A stretch of 64,000 nucleotides of DNA from Epiperipatus broadwayi (Eukaryota; Onychophora; Udeonychophora; Euonychophora; Peripatidae). Where the stretch lies: positions 1 to 64,000 of the forward strand of contig JAQFVV010000180.1 of assembly GCA_028023455.1 (NCBI GenBank), in the 5' to 3' direction. Positions 22,621-39,900 of the stretch are shown one piece after another. Below the pieces are notes generated by a model that was not told the DNA's origin, ran no database searches, and saw only the letters and a program-made list of their open reading frames with translations. How positions within the stretch are numbered: the stretch's first letter is position 1; every line of letters begins with the position of its first letter. The position numbers and the translations under genes were made by a program.

Positions 22621-25313
22621 TAAGTAGTTATAGTAATTCAAAATATCAATATAATTTTTCAAAATTAAATAATTCATTTACTTCCAAAAGAATATAATTT
22701 AATGGATCTAAATTTACATTATAAACATAACTTAACATACATTAGAATACTGTAAAATCTATTTTTTTTAATTGAAAAATTAATTTCATTATAAGTGATT
22801 TTTATAAAGCTTTATTTAAATTTACCTTCGATATTTCTTAACATATAAAATAATAGTTATAATTGCCAAAATAACTAATTTTCAATTGAAGATTCATAAT
22901 ATTTAATAATATATAACTTTCAAGAAATATGTTTTATGATATTTTTTCTTTTTTCTTTTCTTATTTGTTTTAATATACTGCAATTATCATCATTGTAAGC
23001 AGCATAATTACATTTTTGGTTTCATCTTTCCATCTCCATGCATATTCTTAAGGATCTTGCTATATACTTTTGACAGTAAAAAATATATCAAATAAAAAAA
23101 CATAAGATCATATAAAAAGAAAACACTTTTTAAAAAAAATAAACCAAAAGTGAGACAAATAAATTTCAGTTCAAAATCTAATGCTGTTTTTTAATAATAG
23201 ATTTCTTTTTCTTTTTTCGAAGATTATATATGAAAGTCTGTGTATATATATTGTAGCCTACTGACATTGAGAAAAATGAATATCATGAAGAAATGATCTT
23301 TCATAAAAGCCAAAATAAATAATAAGCAGACAACACTATTGGCTAAGAGACCAAAGAGAATAATAAATACTCTGACAAAAACCACCAAAAAACAAATACA
23401 ATAAGCATATAATGCCATTAATGGGTAAGTTGTAATAATATATTGGCTAATTAATAATAGATGCTATGCTGAGATAGTTTTGAATGCCATATGCCACAAT
23501 AACAAGAACAACAAGAGTAAATAATAATAATTATTAAGATACTTGTCATATATTAGCATGTTAAAAGGAGACATTTCATATTCACTCTAAAATATAATGG
23601 TCCTTAATATTTAAATATATGCCATTAAAGTGTTATATTATTTTAAAACTCTCTGTTCACAACACATCTTCCAATTACAATACATCATACAACCATAATG
23701 AGTATCTTATTGTCATTATCAGATTTACCATTAAATTTCTTTTATAAAATAGAAATATGTTTTCTCATATTTTTGTCACATTAACTTTGTCCTTAAAATA
23801 ATTTTGTTCTCAAGTGAAATAATTTTCTCTAATAATCTTATATGTGAAATGGATATCACTGTTCATATGGTTGATATATTAATAATTATAAATTTTAATC
23901 TTCTCTTTTCATTTGAAAAACTATTAAACAAAGAATGAGATCCTAGTAACCAAAGCAGTGAGTCATACTCTTTTCCTTAAGATAATGTCTCCCTAAATTA
24001 CAATAATAATAATATAATTTTAAAATTTAAACTAAACATGAAAACCTTAATTTAGAATAAAAACAATAAACTAGGATAGCATTCAGATATAATGAGTGGA
24101 TACGGATTTTATTCCCACTCAAAATATCACACTAATAATTTTTTTCAATATTTTCTGAATTAAAATCAGGCAATTCCATCATTTGAATTTATGATGAATA
24201 AACAAAGTAATATTCTAAATAGAATAAAGTGATTTTTAAACAGGCTCAGTGTCCCTTTAAATAAATGAAATTGACTAAATTGATCTTCCAAGAATGAATA
24301 AATAATTATAATTATTTTAATAAATAAAATCATCAGAAATGTAATTTTAATAAAGTAATTATCATGTCAGATTCTATATATTCATGTATTCTCAATGCAT
24401 AAAAGTAAGAAAAATTCATGATAAGCTTTATGTTATTTAAATTTCTGAAGATATGCAGATGTTGAGAAACAATTAAGAAATTAAATTAACAATAAAATAA
24501 CATTCATTTTGATATTATAAACATTTAACAAGCAAACAGTCTTGCTATTTTTATAATATTATCAAGATGAATTGTTCAGATACACTAAGCAAAATTTCAT
24601 ATGGTGGTGAATTGTAATTTACAGATTAAAACAAATAAATAGAAAATAAATAATATGAGATGGTTAATGAAACTTTCTACAATGTTGATATTGAATAAAT
24701 TTCCTCATTTTTACAAAACAATTGTTCTATCATAATGTCCCTATTGAATGTATTAAATATCCTTATTAAATATAACTTGCCAGTCCATGTGGTGAGATGA
24801 ATGCTAAAGATGTATGTTTTTTACTGAGGCCTTTATATACAATTTTAAAAAATGTAATATTAAATATTTATCTGAATTACATCTTGAGGTGCTAGCAAAG
24901 CAAAGCTTCAAAATCTACATATCAAAACAAACAATCTACACTCAGCTATATTAAGAGGCAACTGAAGATAAGAGTGGCATTCCTCAATGTAAACAAAAAC
25001 ATCAGTTGATAAAAATAAAATCATGGAAATATACTTCCCATGGTTTTACACAAATATATCACAAATAAAATCTGTATTAGGGATAATAAGGCAAAGTAAA
25101 TAATGGCATGAATTTAAGGGAAAGAAATCTACTTTCTGAGGACAATAAATGACCTAGGTCATTACCATTAGTATATAAGTAATGATAATGGTACTTCAAG
25201 GAACAATAATAATAAGAATAATAATAATAGGATTTGCCTTAAATAAAGCATTATATTCTTTATTATAAAATAAAAAACAATATAATTCACTGAAAAAATA
25301 TCACAACATGAGG
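22621..25313. other. anonymous AT-rich DNA
   Basis: No supported gene is present. A 64-codon minus-strand frame (23418-23224) is hydrophobic and Phe-rich, as expected by chance from AT-rich DNA. No inverted or tandem repeat stands out. Confidence 0.5.
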
Positions 25314-25480
25314 AAAAGCTAATGCTACATTTTCTTTAAAATACACTGGCAAGATAAACATCAACAAGATAAAGACTAATGCTACATTCTCTTTAAAACA
25401 CATTGACAATATAAAGTACACTCAATAAAAGAGAGAGCTAATGACACAATTTTCTTTTAAAATAGCACCAAATAACTGAT
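25314..25480. repeat. degenerate minisatellite, about 60-bp unit
   Basis: Three successive units carry GCTAATG/ACTAATG, ACAYWTTCTTTAAAAYA, and CACTGGCAAGATAAA or a variant, with starts near 25314, 25372 and 25434. The copies are clearly diverged. Confidence 0.6.
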
Positions 25481-25978
25481 GTGTAAAACCAATAAATTGA
25501 TGATTAGTGTTAAATATAGCTTAATAAAAATTAGGAAATAAAAATAGACAATAAAAATATACATCAGCTTTTCACTCTTTCAGTGTTCATGATAGAGACA
25601 AATGTAGCGCATTTAAAATATAGCATTAGATATATATAAATATTCTGAGAACTTTTGACAATATACTTCAAAAGTGATTTATATTAAATATATATATATA
25701 TATATATACCAAATAAAATGCATAAAATAAGAATAGATAGCATTTTACAATATCATGAATATTTAAAGTTAATATCTATACCTTTACCAAAAATAAAAAA
25801 ACAGAAAGTTCTTTATCTTGACATTCCTTCCATTCGACAGAATGCAGTCACTGAAATAGAGTTCTGAAATAATTTGCTGATTTCCATGAATTGTAATATA
25901 AAATATTTAACTTACATGCACAATATTTCATAAAATGAGATTAAGCAAAAGTATTTAAAGATGTTAATACATATACTG
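25481..25978. other. anonymous AT-rich DNA with (AT)n
   Basis: No gene is seen. An (AT)n run is at about 25688-25708. Confidence 0.5.
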
Positions 25979-26016
25979 AAACAGACAGATCGAAGAACCG
26001 ATCTGTCTGTTTCATG
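25979..26016. repeat. perfect short hairpin
   Basis: GAAACAGACAGATCG and its exact reverse complement flank AAGAAC. This 15-bp-stem hairpin lies exactly where the base composition shifts to less AT-rich sequence, so it may mark the end of an element. It could also fold as an RNA stem-loop. No U-tract terminator context is relevant in a eukaryote. Confidence 0.7.
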
Positions 26017-28460
26017 TGTTTTAGGTACGGTAATTCGAACCACTATCTGCCCGCAGTGAGATTTGTCTATTTTCAGTCATAATAAAAAAATTAGTTATAT
26101 ATTTTATGTTTTGTAAATCAATAGGTAAGATTCCGTATATAAATGTCACAAACCATGAGGTAATATTCGTGTGTGCGTGGTTTGTGGATTTATATCAATT
26201 TAATTTAAAGTTTATTGCGGGCGTATTTGTTTGAATTTTAGTTTTTTTTTAAAATTGTACAAAGTCGTTTAAAAATACTGATCAAAAGTCACATTCCTTT
26301 GATCAGTGTTTTTAATTAAAATCTAAATTACACAAATGTACAGAGTAATTAAATTGTATTCGAAATTAGATAAGAAATGTAGATTTGTAATTACCGTGTC
26401 AATTTAAAAATTGTGTATTAAAGTAAAAGGACAATGGGGGATAATTAATGTTGTATGGTCAAGCTGGATGGCTGGAAGCTAGAGAAAGTAGGAGGAGCTG
26501 AAACACAAAAACCAGGCGGAAAGGTCAATCGTGGCCATCTTAGAGAGAAAACTTATTCTAACTTTTGACGTGGTTGAGAGAGGTAGTCTTAAGACAGCAC
26601 TGCAGCTGCTAGAGTAATTCCTAGAACTTTGTTAAGAAGCTCACCTGTAAACCGCAATGTGGATGGGCTAAGTGCCAGGAGCTGATCTCTGCCCTGCCAA
26701 AATGAATCTTCGTGCCGCTGACTGATCATGTTGTTTGTGCCTCATAGTTTCCAGCTTCCAATCTTCAAATTGACAATGCCTTGCAAATAACTTTCAATAT
26801 GCGCGCCTACGTTCAGTGGAAATATCAATCGGGAAAAGCCAAGCCGGATGAAGAAAGAAGAGTAACTGTGTGACACGAACTTTTAATCCTTTCTCCCAGC
26901 TTAATGTTATCAATCAAATAAAGTACATGTAAGTTTTTATGTTGTTTATAATGCTATTGTTTAACCTGTCAGTAAATTTTCTTTCTTTTTAGTCCTCCGC
27001 TCTAGTCTTTAGAAATAATTTATAAAAATTGTAATTAAGAGTAATAATAATTTAAATGAATGCATTTATATTTTTTTTGTGTTGCGTATTACATAAACAA
27101 ACGATGCCAATAGTAATATTTCCCAACTCTGTGTAAAACTAGTGTACAATAATGATCAAGTTATTTTAAAAGTAAATTTCGATTTCTGAATTAAATATTC
27201 TTTTATATTTCGAGTTGGTAAATGTTGAATCCCTTTATTATTCTATTTTAAGTGGTCATATAATTGCAATCTAAGGTTCAATGTTAAATATATATATTGG
27301 TTTTAAAGTGTTATATTAATGTCATGTATGATATGAGAAATAACTCACTGTATAATTTAATACTATCGCTACCGCCTGTCAACCTGGAGGGTTAAGGGTT
27401 TCAGAGTAAATTTAATTAATTATTGTTCTCGCGGTCAGTTTAATTCCGCTATATTTTATTGGGATAAGGATCTCAGCCTGTGGCGTAGAAATAGACGAAT
27501 AGATTCCATGTTTTGTATAATTTCTTTTAAAAATCCACTTCAAGTACTCATCCTTGATGTCTGTGGCAATGCCTTCCCTTCGCTGAAGTTAGCGTCTCGC
27601 CATTCTACCATTGGGGATTGAAAGCAGTTTCTTTCCCAGGTAATCTCTTGGATCACCGGGTTCGAAATGATCCCGGCTGGTTGTCATGTCCCGGAGCTAC
27701 TTGGGGGCACTAAGCCTTGTCAAAGTACAAGCCGCCCGGTATTCCGTTAATGCACCGCAAGTGATTACTGTAGGGCTTTTGAATTAGGCAACCACCAGTA
27801 CATCTATCTCCCATGCCGTATTTATATAAAACCACTTCCAACTGTCCATCTACGTAACGGCTCGAGTCTATTCGAATAAAATAAGTTAATAAAACCCTTT
27901 TGATAAATATCTTTTCAATGCTCAAATACTCTGATTCTCTTAGCCACCCGTCAATCATTTAACTACACAGCTATTGGCATGAGTTTGTTCACGAGATAAA
28001 ATGATTGTTAAAGACTAGTAGCTAAATACAAGAGGATTCATGGAAGTCTTACCGTACTGTTGAACGTTATATTTATATGCTTTCTAATTTCTTATTAAAC
28101 ACTTTATTTAATCTACTTTTTGTGTCCTCCACCTTATTACTCTCTAAGTCTAGGTAACCACTTACTGTCTGTATTGGCAACTTAAATATATACATTACAT
28201 GAATGACCGTTCCAATATCTAGAGTATAATAAATATATATATCGTTAACTGTAAAATTTAGTCTATGTTCTGAGCTGAGCTAGAAAAGGGATAACCCCGT
28301 GCTGTTATAAAGTCATCATCGGTTGGTCATACCGGGGTTTGGGTTTGAATTTAGTTGGCGTTTTGGAATTTATTCTTAAACGCGGACTGGGTTTGAACTC
28401 GGGTACTGTGTATGAGTAAGCGTGGTGTATTTATACCGGTACAATACTTACCTATTCAAT
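26017..28460. other. less AT-rich island, unclassified
   Basis: This region is noticeably richer in G and C and in CpG than its neighbours, with stretches such as GGCTCGAGTC and CCCGGAGC. It may be an old element or part of a real transcript. An exon-like block at about 26450-26930 ends in AAAGTACAT-GTAAGT, a good donor-like sequence, but it has no long frame. An 82-codon minus-strand frame (27958-27710) with four Cys, containing DGQLEVVLYKY and RCTGGC, is unrecognised. GGTTCGAA and GGTTTGAAC motifs resemble pol III B boxes. No LTR pair or transposase is seen. Confidence 0.4.
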
Positions 28461-29289
<829 letters not shown>

Positions 29290-32200
29290 ACTGGATTTAT
29301 ATATGCAGGTTTTGATTTATTTTAATGATTTATATTGTTATTGTTTGTTTTAATTTCTTTATTGAACACTAGATGGCTTTATGTCTGAAATAGTTCATTA
29401 ACATAATAGATTATTAACACTTGAAAAGGGCACCAAATCAGATGCTGAAAAAAGCTTTTAATGTATAAAAAAAATTGATATTTATATAGCTATAGTAAAA
29501 AATTTATTATTTTCTGATTATTATTATAAAATATTTCATAAATATGAATGTTTCTGTAATTTGGATTTAAAGACTTTTCATTTAAAATGAAATTATTCCA
29601 AAAAAACCTTTTTAATACACAAAGAATTTAAATAACATTATTCAAATAAAAGTTTGTTAAAAAATAATTAAAATTGTTTAAAATCTTTAGTGGTATCAAT
29701 GCTTTCAACATGTCTTAGAAATTTAATTTTGTAATATCATCTATCTGTGGTATGGAAAATAGAATTAATAAAAGTTCTTACATAATAGGAATGATAATAA
29801 TACTTTTCCCTAAAATTTATCAAAGTACTTAATTTTAGAAAAAAGTATTTAATTGCTGTTGAGTTTTCTGTTGAATTTCTCATAATGCATATCCTGTAAT
29901 GGAATTTCAAGTCCTGGGGAAGTTTTATCTGTTTAATATTGAGGTTGGACAACAGTGAACTTAGCAATTTATTTTTTTAAACTTTAAAACAAAATAAAAC
30001 TAATTAAAAATAGTTACAACTTAAACAAAAATAATAATTAATTGATCCTTTCTGCAATCAAGAATATAAATAAATGTGTTCAGATGTATTCACCAACTGT
30101 ATTTATAGCATGTATAAATTTGACACTTAATTACTCCATATTGACCTATATATATCAGAAGTCACAAATTTCTCAGTAACCTAAGAAAATTACTAAAAAT
30201 AAACTAATTTGCATATGATGTCTAGGAAGTTAATTAATTATTACACCATCTTTAAATAACCATATTTTTAAAACAAATTATTTAGGAAAAATCAAAATGT
30301 ATTACAACAAATGAGAAGAAATATTACATAATAAAAGTTATATTATTTCAATAGAACATTATCTCATAATATTTTTTTTTAAACATTTTTTTTTTAAATT
30401 CAAGATCCCAGAATATTTTTAACTACAGTTTTTATAAAATAAAGAAATTTAAAAACAACTTTAACATTGAATCCAACAAGAAAGTTTTGAAAAAATTAAA
30501 GCTTTAAAATGCATGCATTTTCATATACATCCCATTATTCTTTATTTAAAAATTTAGTTTAATTATAAAATTAAATCTTGCCTTTAAAAATTATTTATCT
30601 CCTTAAATCAACTAAATTTGAGATTATTTAATTAAAATATTATAATTAAAATCAAATAATGCACTTTTTACAAGTAATTAGACATTTGCAGCCTAGTCTT
30701 AAGAATTTGAGCTTGTCTTTAAAGTTTTACATGAGTATTAAATTTTAATAAAGTCGTAATTAAACTAAGATGATTTTAATTTTAAAATTACATTCACTAA
30801 TACTTTAACTCAGTAATAACTTTAAGACTAAGTATTCAAAAATTATATAAGAACTATTTAAGGGATTTAAACATTATAAGCATATTTTTAAGATTACTTT
30901 TTAAATTATAAAAGTTCTTTCAAATTGGCTAATCATATCCACAAACATTAAAGTATTAATAGCAACAAAGTTTGCTTATCAGAAAAAATAAACTATTGGA
31001 AATTAAAAAAAAAAGTAGGTTGAAGTAAAGAAGGGTTCCCCTCTTTTCTTCCAAAGTGTAAGCTTGTGGTTAATACCTGTAGATGTCCCTATCTTCGCAT
31101 TTTCATGTGCATATTCTTGAGGTTTACAGCCTTAGTAAATATTAATATGCTACTATCTATATTGTTACAGCTACAATCCTTTTTTAAATTAAAAAATAGT
31201 GTGAATTTTTGCAACACCTTCAAAATTCAGGCAATTCATTATTTAAATGGGGAGTGTGGCTAACACAATATAGCTATGGGGCATTTTAAATATTTTGAAT
31301 AGATGTTATCTAGCATTATATATTGTTTATATATATATATTTCTAACATAGTATTATATTTTTCTATTAATTTTAATTTTTGACAGCATGAATTTATTAC
31401 TTTAGTAATAATTAATTTAAAAAAAATTATTCTTTTATATATATATATATTGAACCCTTACCAAAAGAGAAAAACTACTGAACAAAAGAATCCGGTTAAC
31501 TAGGATATAACAATATTAAACTGCAATTGGATTGCATAAACAATGACTATTAAAATAATACTTTTCTGACTAGCTTAAGATACATTACTAAGATAAATAT
31601 CTAATAAAATATTATCTTTCATTAATTAAATATAAGAAATTTAATAGATTAAATATAATACAACTTATATTTACAATAAATAATTAGGGTTCCAACTATA
31701 ATACTCAATCCATTCATTTTACTAATAAATTTAATTTATAGAATTTGCTCAATATTATAAATAAAATATAGTTCTATCAAAATAACAAATATAATTATGA
31801 AACTCTTAATAAGAAATGTCCAGTAAGGTACACTGGCTTAAACATTGAGGATACATCTCTAAAGATACATTTCCAATGGCATAAGAATATTACCCTAAGA
31901 AATTCACATAAGAAAACTATCATGTAATATTCTCATGTCTTAGACACACACATATAATAATACTAAAGTATGATTTATAAACTTATTATAGAAATAACAA
32001 TAAATTACTTAATATTCCTTTAATAAAATACTAATTAGGCATTTAACATTAACTAATAATTTCTTACTTATCAACTTTCAATAGAAAATTTACAATTCTC
32101 CAATAATAATAATAATAATCTCAGATTCATTTCTAACAAACTAATAACAAAATGAATTAATTCATTAACACCCTGTAGTTAAATATGATAAGGGATTTTA

Positions 32201-32425
32201 TATGATATCTAACTACTCTAATAATAACAATAAGCAACTAAAGTAACTGAATGACTTTCAACATTAAATCTATTTAATGATTAATATTTAACAATAAAAC
32301 ATAAATAATATAATAAGATTTTAGGTAAACACTGTGCAATCTTTCTTTGTTTAATGTGGCACTCTTAAAAATATAATATACTTAAAAATTGTGGCAATAT
32401 CAAGTATATCTCTCATTGGGGTTGT
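29290..32425. other. anonymous AT-rich DNA
   Basis: No supported gene is present. Frames at 29737-29967 (minus) and 31066-31263 (plus) are short and unrecognised. (AT)n runs lie near 31329 and 31437. There is no clear repeat structure. Confidence 0.5.
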
Positions 32426-34470
<2,045 letters not shown>

Positions 34471-34582
34471 TTATTATACTACTAAAAAATTTAATTAAAA
34501 ATATAAATACAAAAATAAAAATAAGATTAATAATGATGTTAATTCTTCTGATAATAAAATTTGGATATCAATACCATATATT

Positions 34583-35057
34583 TTGAATCAACAGGCAAGT
34601 TTCATAAGAAAAATTTATAAAGTTATATGTGACATTGCATTTTATGCACTACCTACATTAAATAAATTAATAAATAACTGTCAAGATAAAACATTTATAA
34701 ATAAAAATTATATCATTTATAAATGGATCTGTAGGTGTGGTAGTGGATATATAGATGAGTCGAGATGCACTTTGGAAAAAATAACAAAAGAGCACTTGTT
34801 ATTAAAAAGAGTTCAAAATGTGAAACAAAATTTTAAAGATAGTGATAGTTTATCAGATTCTGTTTTTTATGACCATAATAAATCATGTATATATATATGG
34901 TTTTGAATTCAATTATAATAACATAAAAATATTGCAAACTGAAAGAAATAATATTAAAAGAAAAATCAAGGAAGCTATGTTAATATATAAATACAAGCAA
35001 GACTTAATCAGTAGGCAGTCAGCAAACATTAAGATCATGAAATTCTGGGAAAGTTGA
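34583..35057 (+). pseudogene. Penelope-like element GIY-YIG endonuclease fragment
   Basis: Two overlapping frames join into one PLE C-terminus. IIYKWICRCGSGYIDES corresponds to the VVYxIxCxCGxxYIGET start of the GIY-YIG nuclease, with the catalytic YIG-region Gly changed to Asp. TLEKITKEHLLLK follows, and DSLSDSVFYDHNKSC holds the conserved His. After a frameshift near 34890 come FNYNNIKILQTERNN and IKRKIKEAMLIYKYK, the standard PLE end. The upstream reverse transcriptase is missing, as expected for a 5'-truncated copy. It is the best-preserved PLE endonuclease in the window but is not intact. Confidence 0.8.
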
Positions 35058-36900
35058 CCTTTCAAAGTATTAGTTGAGAAAGACTACAAGGATAAGTGAA
35101 AGTGCTCCTATGTGATGTTTATATTTTTTGTTTTTTTTTAACAAATTTTAATCACTGTATTTTCTAATATTTATTTATAAGTTTATGTATATTAAATTTA
35201 TTAATTAGGAATAAACAATAAAATCAAACTAAAAGTCTGGTGATCAAACTATAAATATAAACACAACATTATGATTTTGATTAAAAATAATAAAAAATAT
35301 GCTATAACATTGTAATTTACAGATATTTCAATATGTTTACATGATGCACACCTATATAAGCACACAGACATGCCTATATAATAATATAAAATTAATATAT
35401 TTGGAATTGTCAATAAACTAATAAAAAAATTAATTTATTTTAACAAGATACACATGACTGATTTTATCATATATGGGGATGCATGCAAATGAGTACACAC
35501 ACTGGCATTTATATCCTAATGATATTTTATTTGTCAATAATAAATTTATTAAATCCCTATATCCATATTGTCATAAGGCATAATTAACTCAATGTTGAAA
35601 ATACACATAAAACAAATGCACACATATGTATTCTAACATAAAATAGGTGTACGAATTTTAAATATTTTTACAAATCGAGTTATTAGTACATTATTTTAAA
35701 TAGTAAGTAAAAGTTTTTTAAAAGAAAACATTATCTTTAACAGTTCAGTTTGAAAGTGCTTTCAAAACTCTTTGGGTTTTGTTTCTTCACTTACAATATT
35801 TAAGAATGATTTCCGAATTTATCTTTCCAATTCCAAAATAAAATCGTTTATAAATGTTAACTGGAAGCAATTGTCTGGAGACAAACTGATCATTTACTTT
35901 TATTTTCTTTCCATATTTTTTTTTAGATGGATAATTTAGTAAAACCTTATTTACTTTTAAAATTTAATAAATTAAATATTTCATTTTAACTACAAAGTTA
36001 AGTGTTTGAAATAATATTATTATCAATAGGTATATTCTACTCATCAGTTGATATCTGTTTATGAACTAAACCTCTTGTACACACTACATATATATGACTA
36101 ATCACAGTAACTTCATTTGTGCTTTTTTGCATATAGATAAAACAATGTATGTATAAAATATAGCATAATAGTCCCTCAATAAGCTGGCTTATTTTACTCA
36201 TGTTGGTAACAAAACAGTAGACTGGCTTATTGACAGGTTCAGATAAATGTTGGAAGTTAGTCAATTCCATTAAGTCTTTATAGTTCGATGGAATTTTGGC
36301 AGGCAAGCAGTCTAATACATGCATATGGGCTATGAACTATGGAAAAGCTGGTTCTTAATTCCATGTCAGTTAAAACTCAACTGTCATCAAATTAGGAGCA
36401 GCTGGCTTGCACTCTACATCTGCCTTCTCATTATCACTTAATAATTTTGTCCCCTTTTTTATTTCAAACCCACATTTTATAGCCTATGGTGAAATTTAAA
36501 AACACAATAACTAACTTTTTTTTATCTTGGTCAAAAAAAAGTTAATGACTCTTTTCAATTCGCATTGATCAAAACCAATTTCTTTTAAAAATTATTTTAA
36601 TACTGTAAACATAATCAGATTGTAGAATTTAAAACCAAAGTATATTATAATAATTTTCATTTATCAAAAGTAGTTTTAATTTTAAAAAACTTTAATCCAA
36701 TTAAAAATAGCTAGAGGAATTTTATAATTACTGGTTTTATTCATTAATCTCAAAAGCTTTTATTTATGAAAAATAATGTTTACATGCTTATAAAAGACAG
36801 AAAAAAATTATGTTTTACACATCATCAACAGTCTGGGACTATTTGTATATTGATTATCTTCTGATAAATAATAGTAAACTGATGTAGCTTTTCCATTCAC
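35058..36900. other. AT-rich DNA, possible R1 continuation and LINE 3' flank
   Basis: No gene is supported. A 95-codon minus-strand frame (36324-36037) is unrecognised. It could be part of the 3' UTR of the LINE whose ORF2 stops at 36901, but no poly(A) or tail repeat marks the element's end. Confidence 0.4.
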
Positions 36901-39900
36901 CTATCCGCATTGATGCAAATTGAATCCATTATTCATCTTTGGCTTAGCTACTAATGATTCGGTGGATCTGGTATATTGTAACTTCCACGTTTCATTATAC
37001 ATGAATTTTGATGCAATGATAAAGTCTCTGTTTTTTATTTTCTTAATAATGTTCATGAAAAGACTGACTGGTTCAGGGACAGGCACTGTGAACAACAGCC
37101 TACATCTAACATTCCATATAGAATGTACAATAAAGATGGAAAGTCTAATAATAGGAAACTGTTTAGTTTGTAAGGCTTCCCTAATAGACATGATTTTGTA
37201 GTAATCCACCCTTAAGTTTTGGTCAATGGCTAAATTTATTTACTCAGCCCAGGGCATGAGTATATTATATGGTTGAATGACTCTTCTTGCCTTTTACATA
37301 TTTGACAAAAAGGGTCTATCTTATTGTAGAATCTTTTGAAATGAAGGAATTTATTTGTGGGCATGGCTTCTAAGTTTATTTTAATAATGAGATTAAGGTA
37401 TTTAGGCTCAAGAGTGAGAACTTTAAAAATTGTTGTTAATTTGTAGTTGGTGAAGCCAAGATTTGGAGTAATTGTGGGATAATTCAGATTAATTATACTG
37501 TACACCTCCCAGATGGTAATTTTTGATTTTTGTAATTTTTGATCTATAGTTAAATGCTGGTTAAGCATCCAGAGCAGTTGATCCAGCCAGCACATTTAAC
37601 GAGGCGGAAGATGGTCTGTAGGTTGAATTGGTTCACTGAAAGTTATTGATTCATGTTTTTTCATCAGGTTAATAATTAATGTAAAAGATTTTTGAAAAAT
37701 AATTGCATCAATGGAGTGGAAGGACATCCCATTGTATTTATGATGTACTTGCATTTTGGACATGCTAATTGATGTGGTGCTGTTCTTCCAGAAAAGTTTG
37801 AAGCATAAGCTGTTAATCTTTTTGGAAAAGGCTTTTGAAATGGTAATGATCGGCAGATAGTATGCAATTCTCGACATGACTTTTATTTTGAGAAGTGCCA
37901 CCTTTCCTTGTAATGACAAATATACTTTCGAGAGAGTTTGAATTATTTTAAAGGTAGAATCTATTAGAGTATTTTGTATCTGTCTTGACATTGATGATTG
38001 AGAAAGGTAAATAGGAAAGCCCAGAAATTCTTGTGGCTTGGTGAGAAATCTTGAGGTTATTGTTTTTCCCAAAACAATTTTCCACGAAGAGGATTTCTTG
38101 GGGTTGAATTTAAGATGAGATGACAATGAGAAATTGTCTATTATTTGGTAGAGCTTTGGTAGGAATTTTTGGGATGGAAGAATAACCAAGATATTCGTCC
38201 ATATATGAGAATACCTTGAGCGATCTCTTAATTCTGAGTATGTATATTCCTGGGAAAGAATTTTCTATGTTTTTTAGAAGCAGATTTAAATAACAGATGA
38301 ACAGCAGGGTGCTGAGTGGGGAACCTTGTGGAATGGAAATATCAGGTTGGAAACCATTAGTATAGCATCCATTCAGGGTGATGTGAATTTGTCTATTGTT
38401 AAGCAGATTTTCTATGATCTGGATAATTTGAGAGGGAATGTTGATTTCATTTAATAGAGCAAGAAGTTTGAGAATGTTGACAGAGTCAAATGCCTCTGAT
38501 ATGTTGAGTTGAATTGCAATAGGCTTGGACATTCGCTTGGATCTAACATAATCAAAAAGTGTCCTAACTTCACCAATTGCCATCAAAGGTGAAGATCCTT
38601 TCTTAGCATATTGGGACTGAACAATGTGGTTAAGAATTGCCTGCTGTATTTTTTCCTTTATTACTCCTTCAATTACTTTGAGCATAATGGGAGTCATGGA
38701 GATAGGTCTTATGTTGTTGATATTGGTAGTCTTTATTTTTCTTTATGTATGGTACTAGTGTTATTGGGTACAGATTGTGTATTTGTCTTTTCCCAGTAGC
38801 AAGATGGTCTACCATACCCATCATAATCAGGATTGCAAAATTACTAAGGTGTGATATTAGGAATTTTGGTATGGCATGCATCCCTGGATGAACACTGACT
38901 GGAAGAGCAGAAAGTCTGTCCTGCAGATCAGAAAATGTAATTCCATGGTTAATAGCATCAGAATGAGTCTGCCAGTTACATTTGATTGTGGTTTGGTTAT
39001 TTTGTAGAGTTTTTAAAGTGCTGACTTATGTATTCAATCATACATGGACCAGTGATATGCTGCTTCCATCTATTACCAGTGATGTAGGTGTAAGCTGTTT
39101 TTTGATCACACCTATCGCCCACCGCAGATAACTTCTGGTCCAGCAATGCTGTGCTGAGAGATAATTTTGTGCTTGTTTGATGGCAATGTATTTGGCAATG
39201 GCAACCTGTTTAACTTTTATATTGATGTTTAAGTTCCAAAAGCTGAGCTGTATGTTCCGGTTCAGCATGGCAGCCTTTTATTTTTAGATGAATATCATCT
39301 AGTTCTTTAATCAGAGTTGATGGGCCTTTTGTTTTTTTGGTGAAGTGTGCAATCAAAGTTTGTAAAATTCCAATGAATGCAAACCAAGCCTCTTCAGGGG
39401 GTCTGTTTAACAGGTCAATCTTATGGAAAAGAATGTATGCTTTGGAAGGAATAGCTTCCGTGATTGATGCTTTAGTTAGCAATCTGAGTAAATGGTTAAG
39501 ATTGAATGTAACATAGTTGCTAAGCTGTATGGTTGAAGTAATAGCATGATGGTCTGAGAAGGCAACTGGTTGAAGCATGATCTCCAGACCATGGTGTAGT
39601 TCAGCTGTATAGAAAACCAAATCTATCAGTGTTTGATATCTGTGTGTGTAGAATGAATAGGTATTTTGTGGAAAAAATCCACGGCCATTTATAAATTTTC
39701 TATTTAGCAAGTGGAGGTATTTAAAAGTAATTGGTCATATGACATTTTGAAATCTCCCATGAGAATGGTTGGTACACTATTGTTGGCAGTCACCATGTTA
39801 ATTGTGTTAATGATTCAGATGAAATTGGAGTGGTTGTTTGGGGAGTATATGTAAATAGCATTGATATTACTACTTCCATATGTCAGGTTGATGCTTATAA

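Noticed and set aside
26017-26120. tRNA gene on the minus strand (GGTTCGAATTACC)
   Set aside because: A B-box-like motif only; no A box, acceptor stem or anticodon arm could be paired.
36920-37201. 93-codon plus-strand frame
   Set aside because: Antisense of the LINE ORF2 C-terminal tail.
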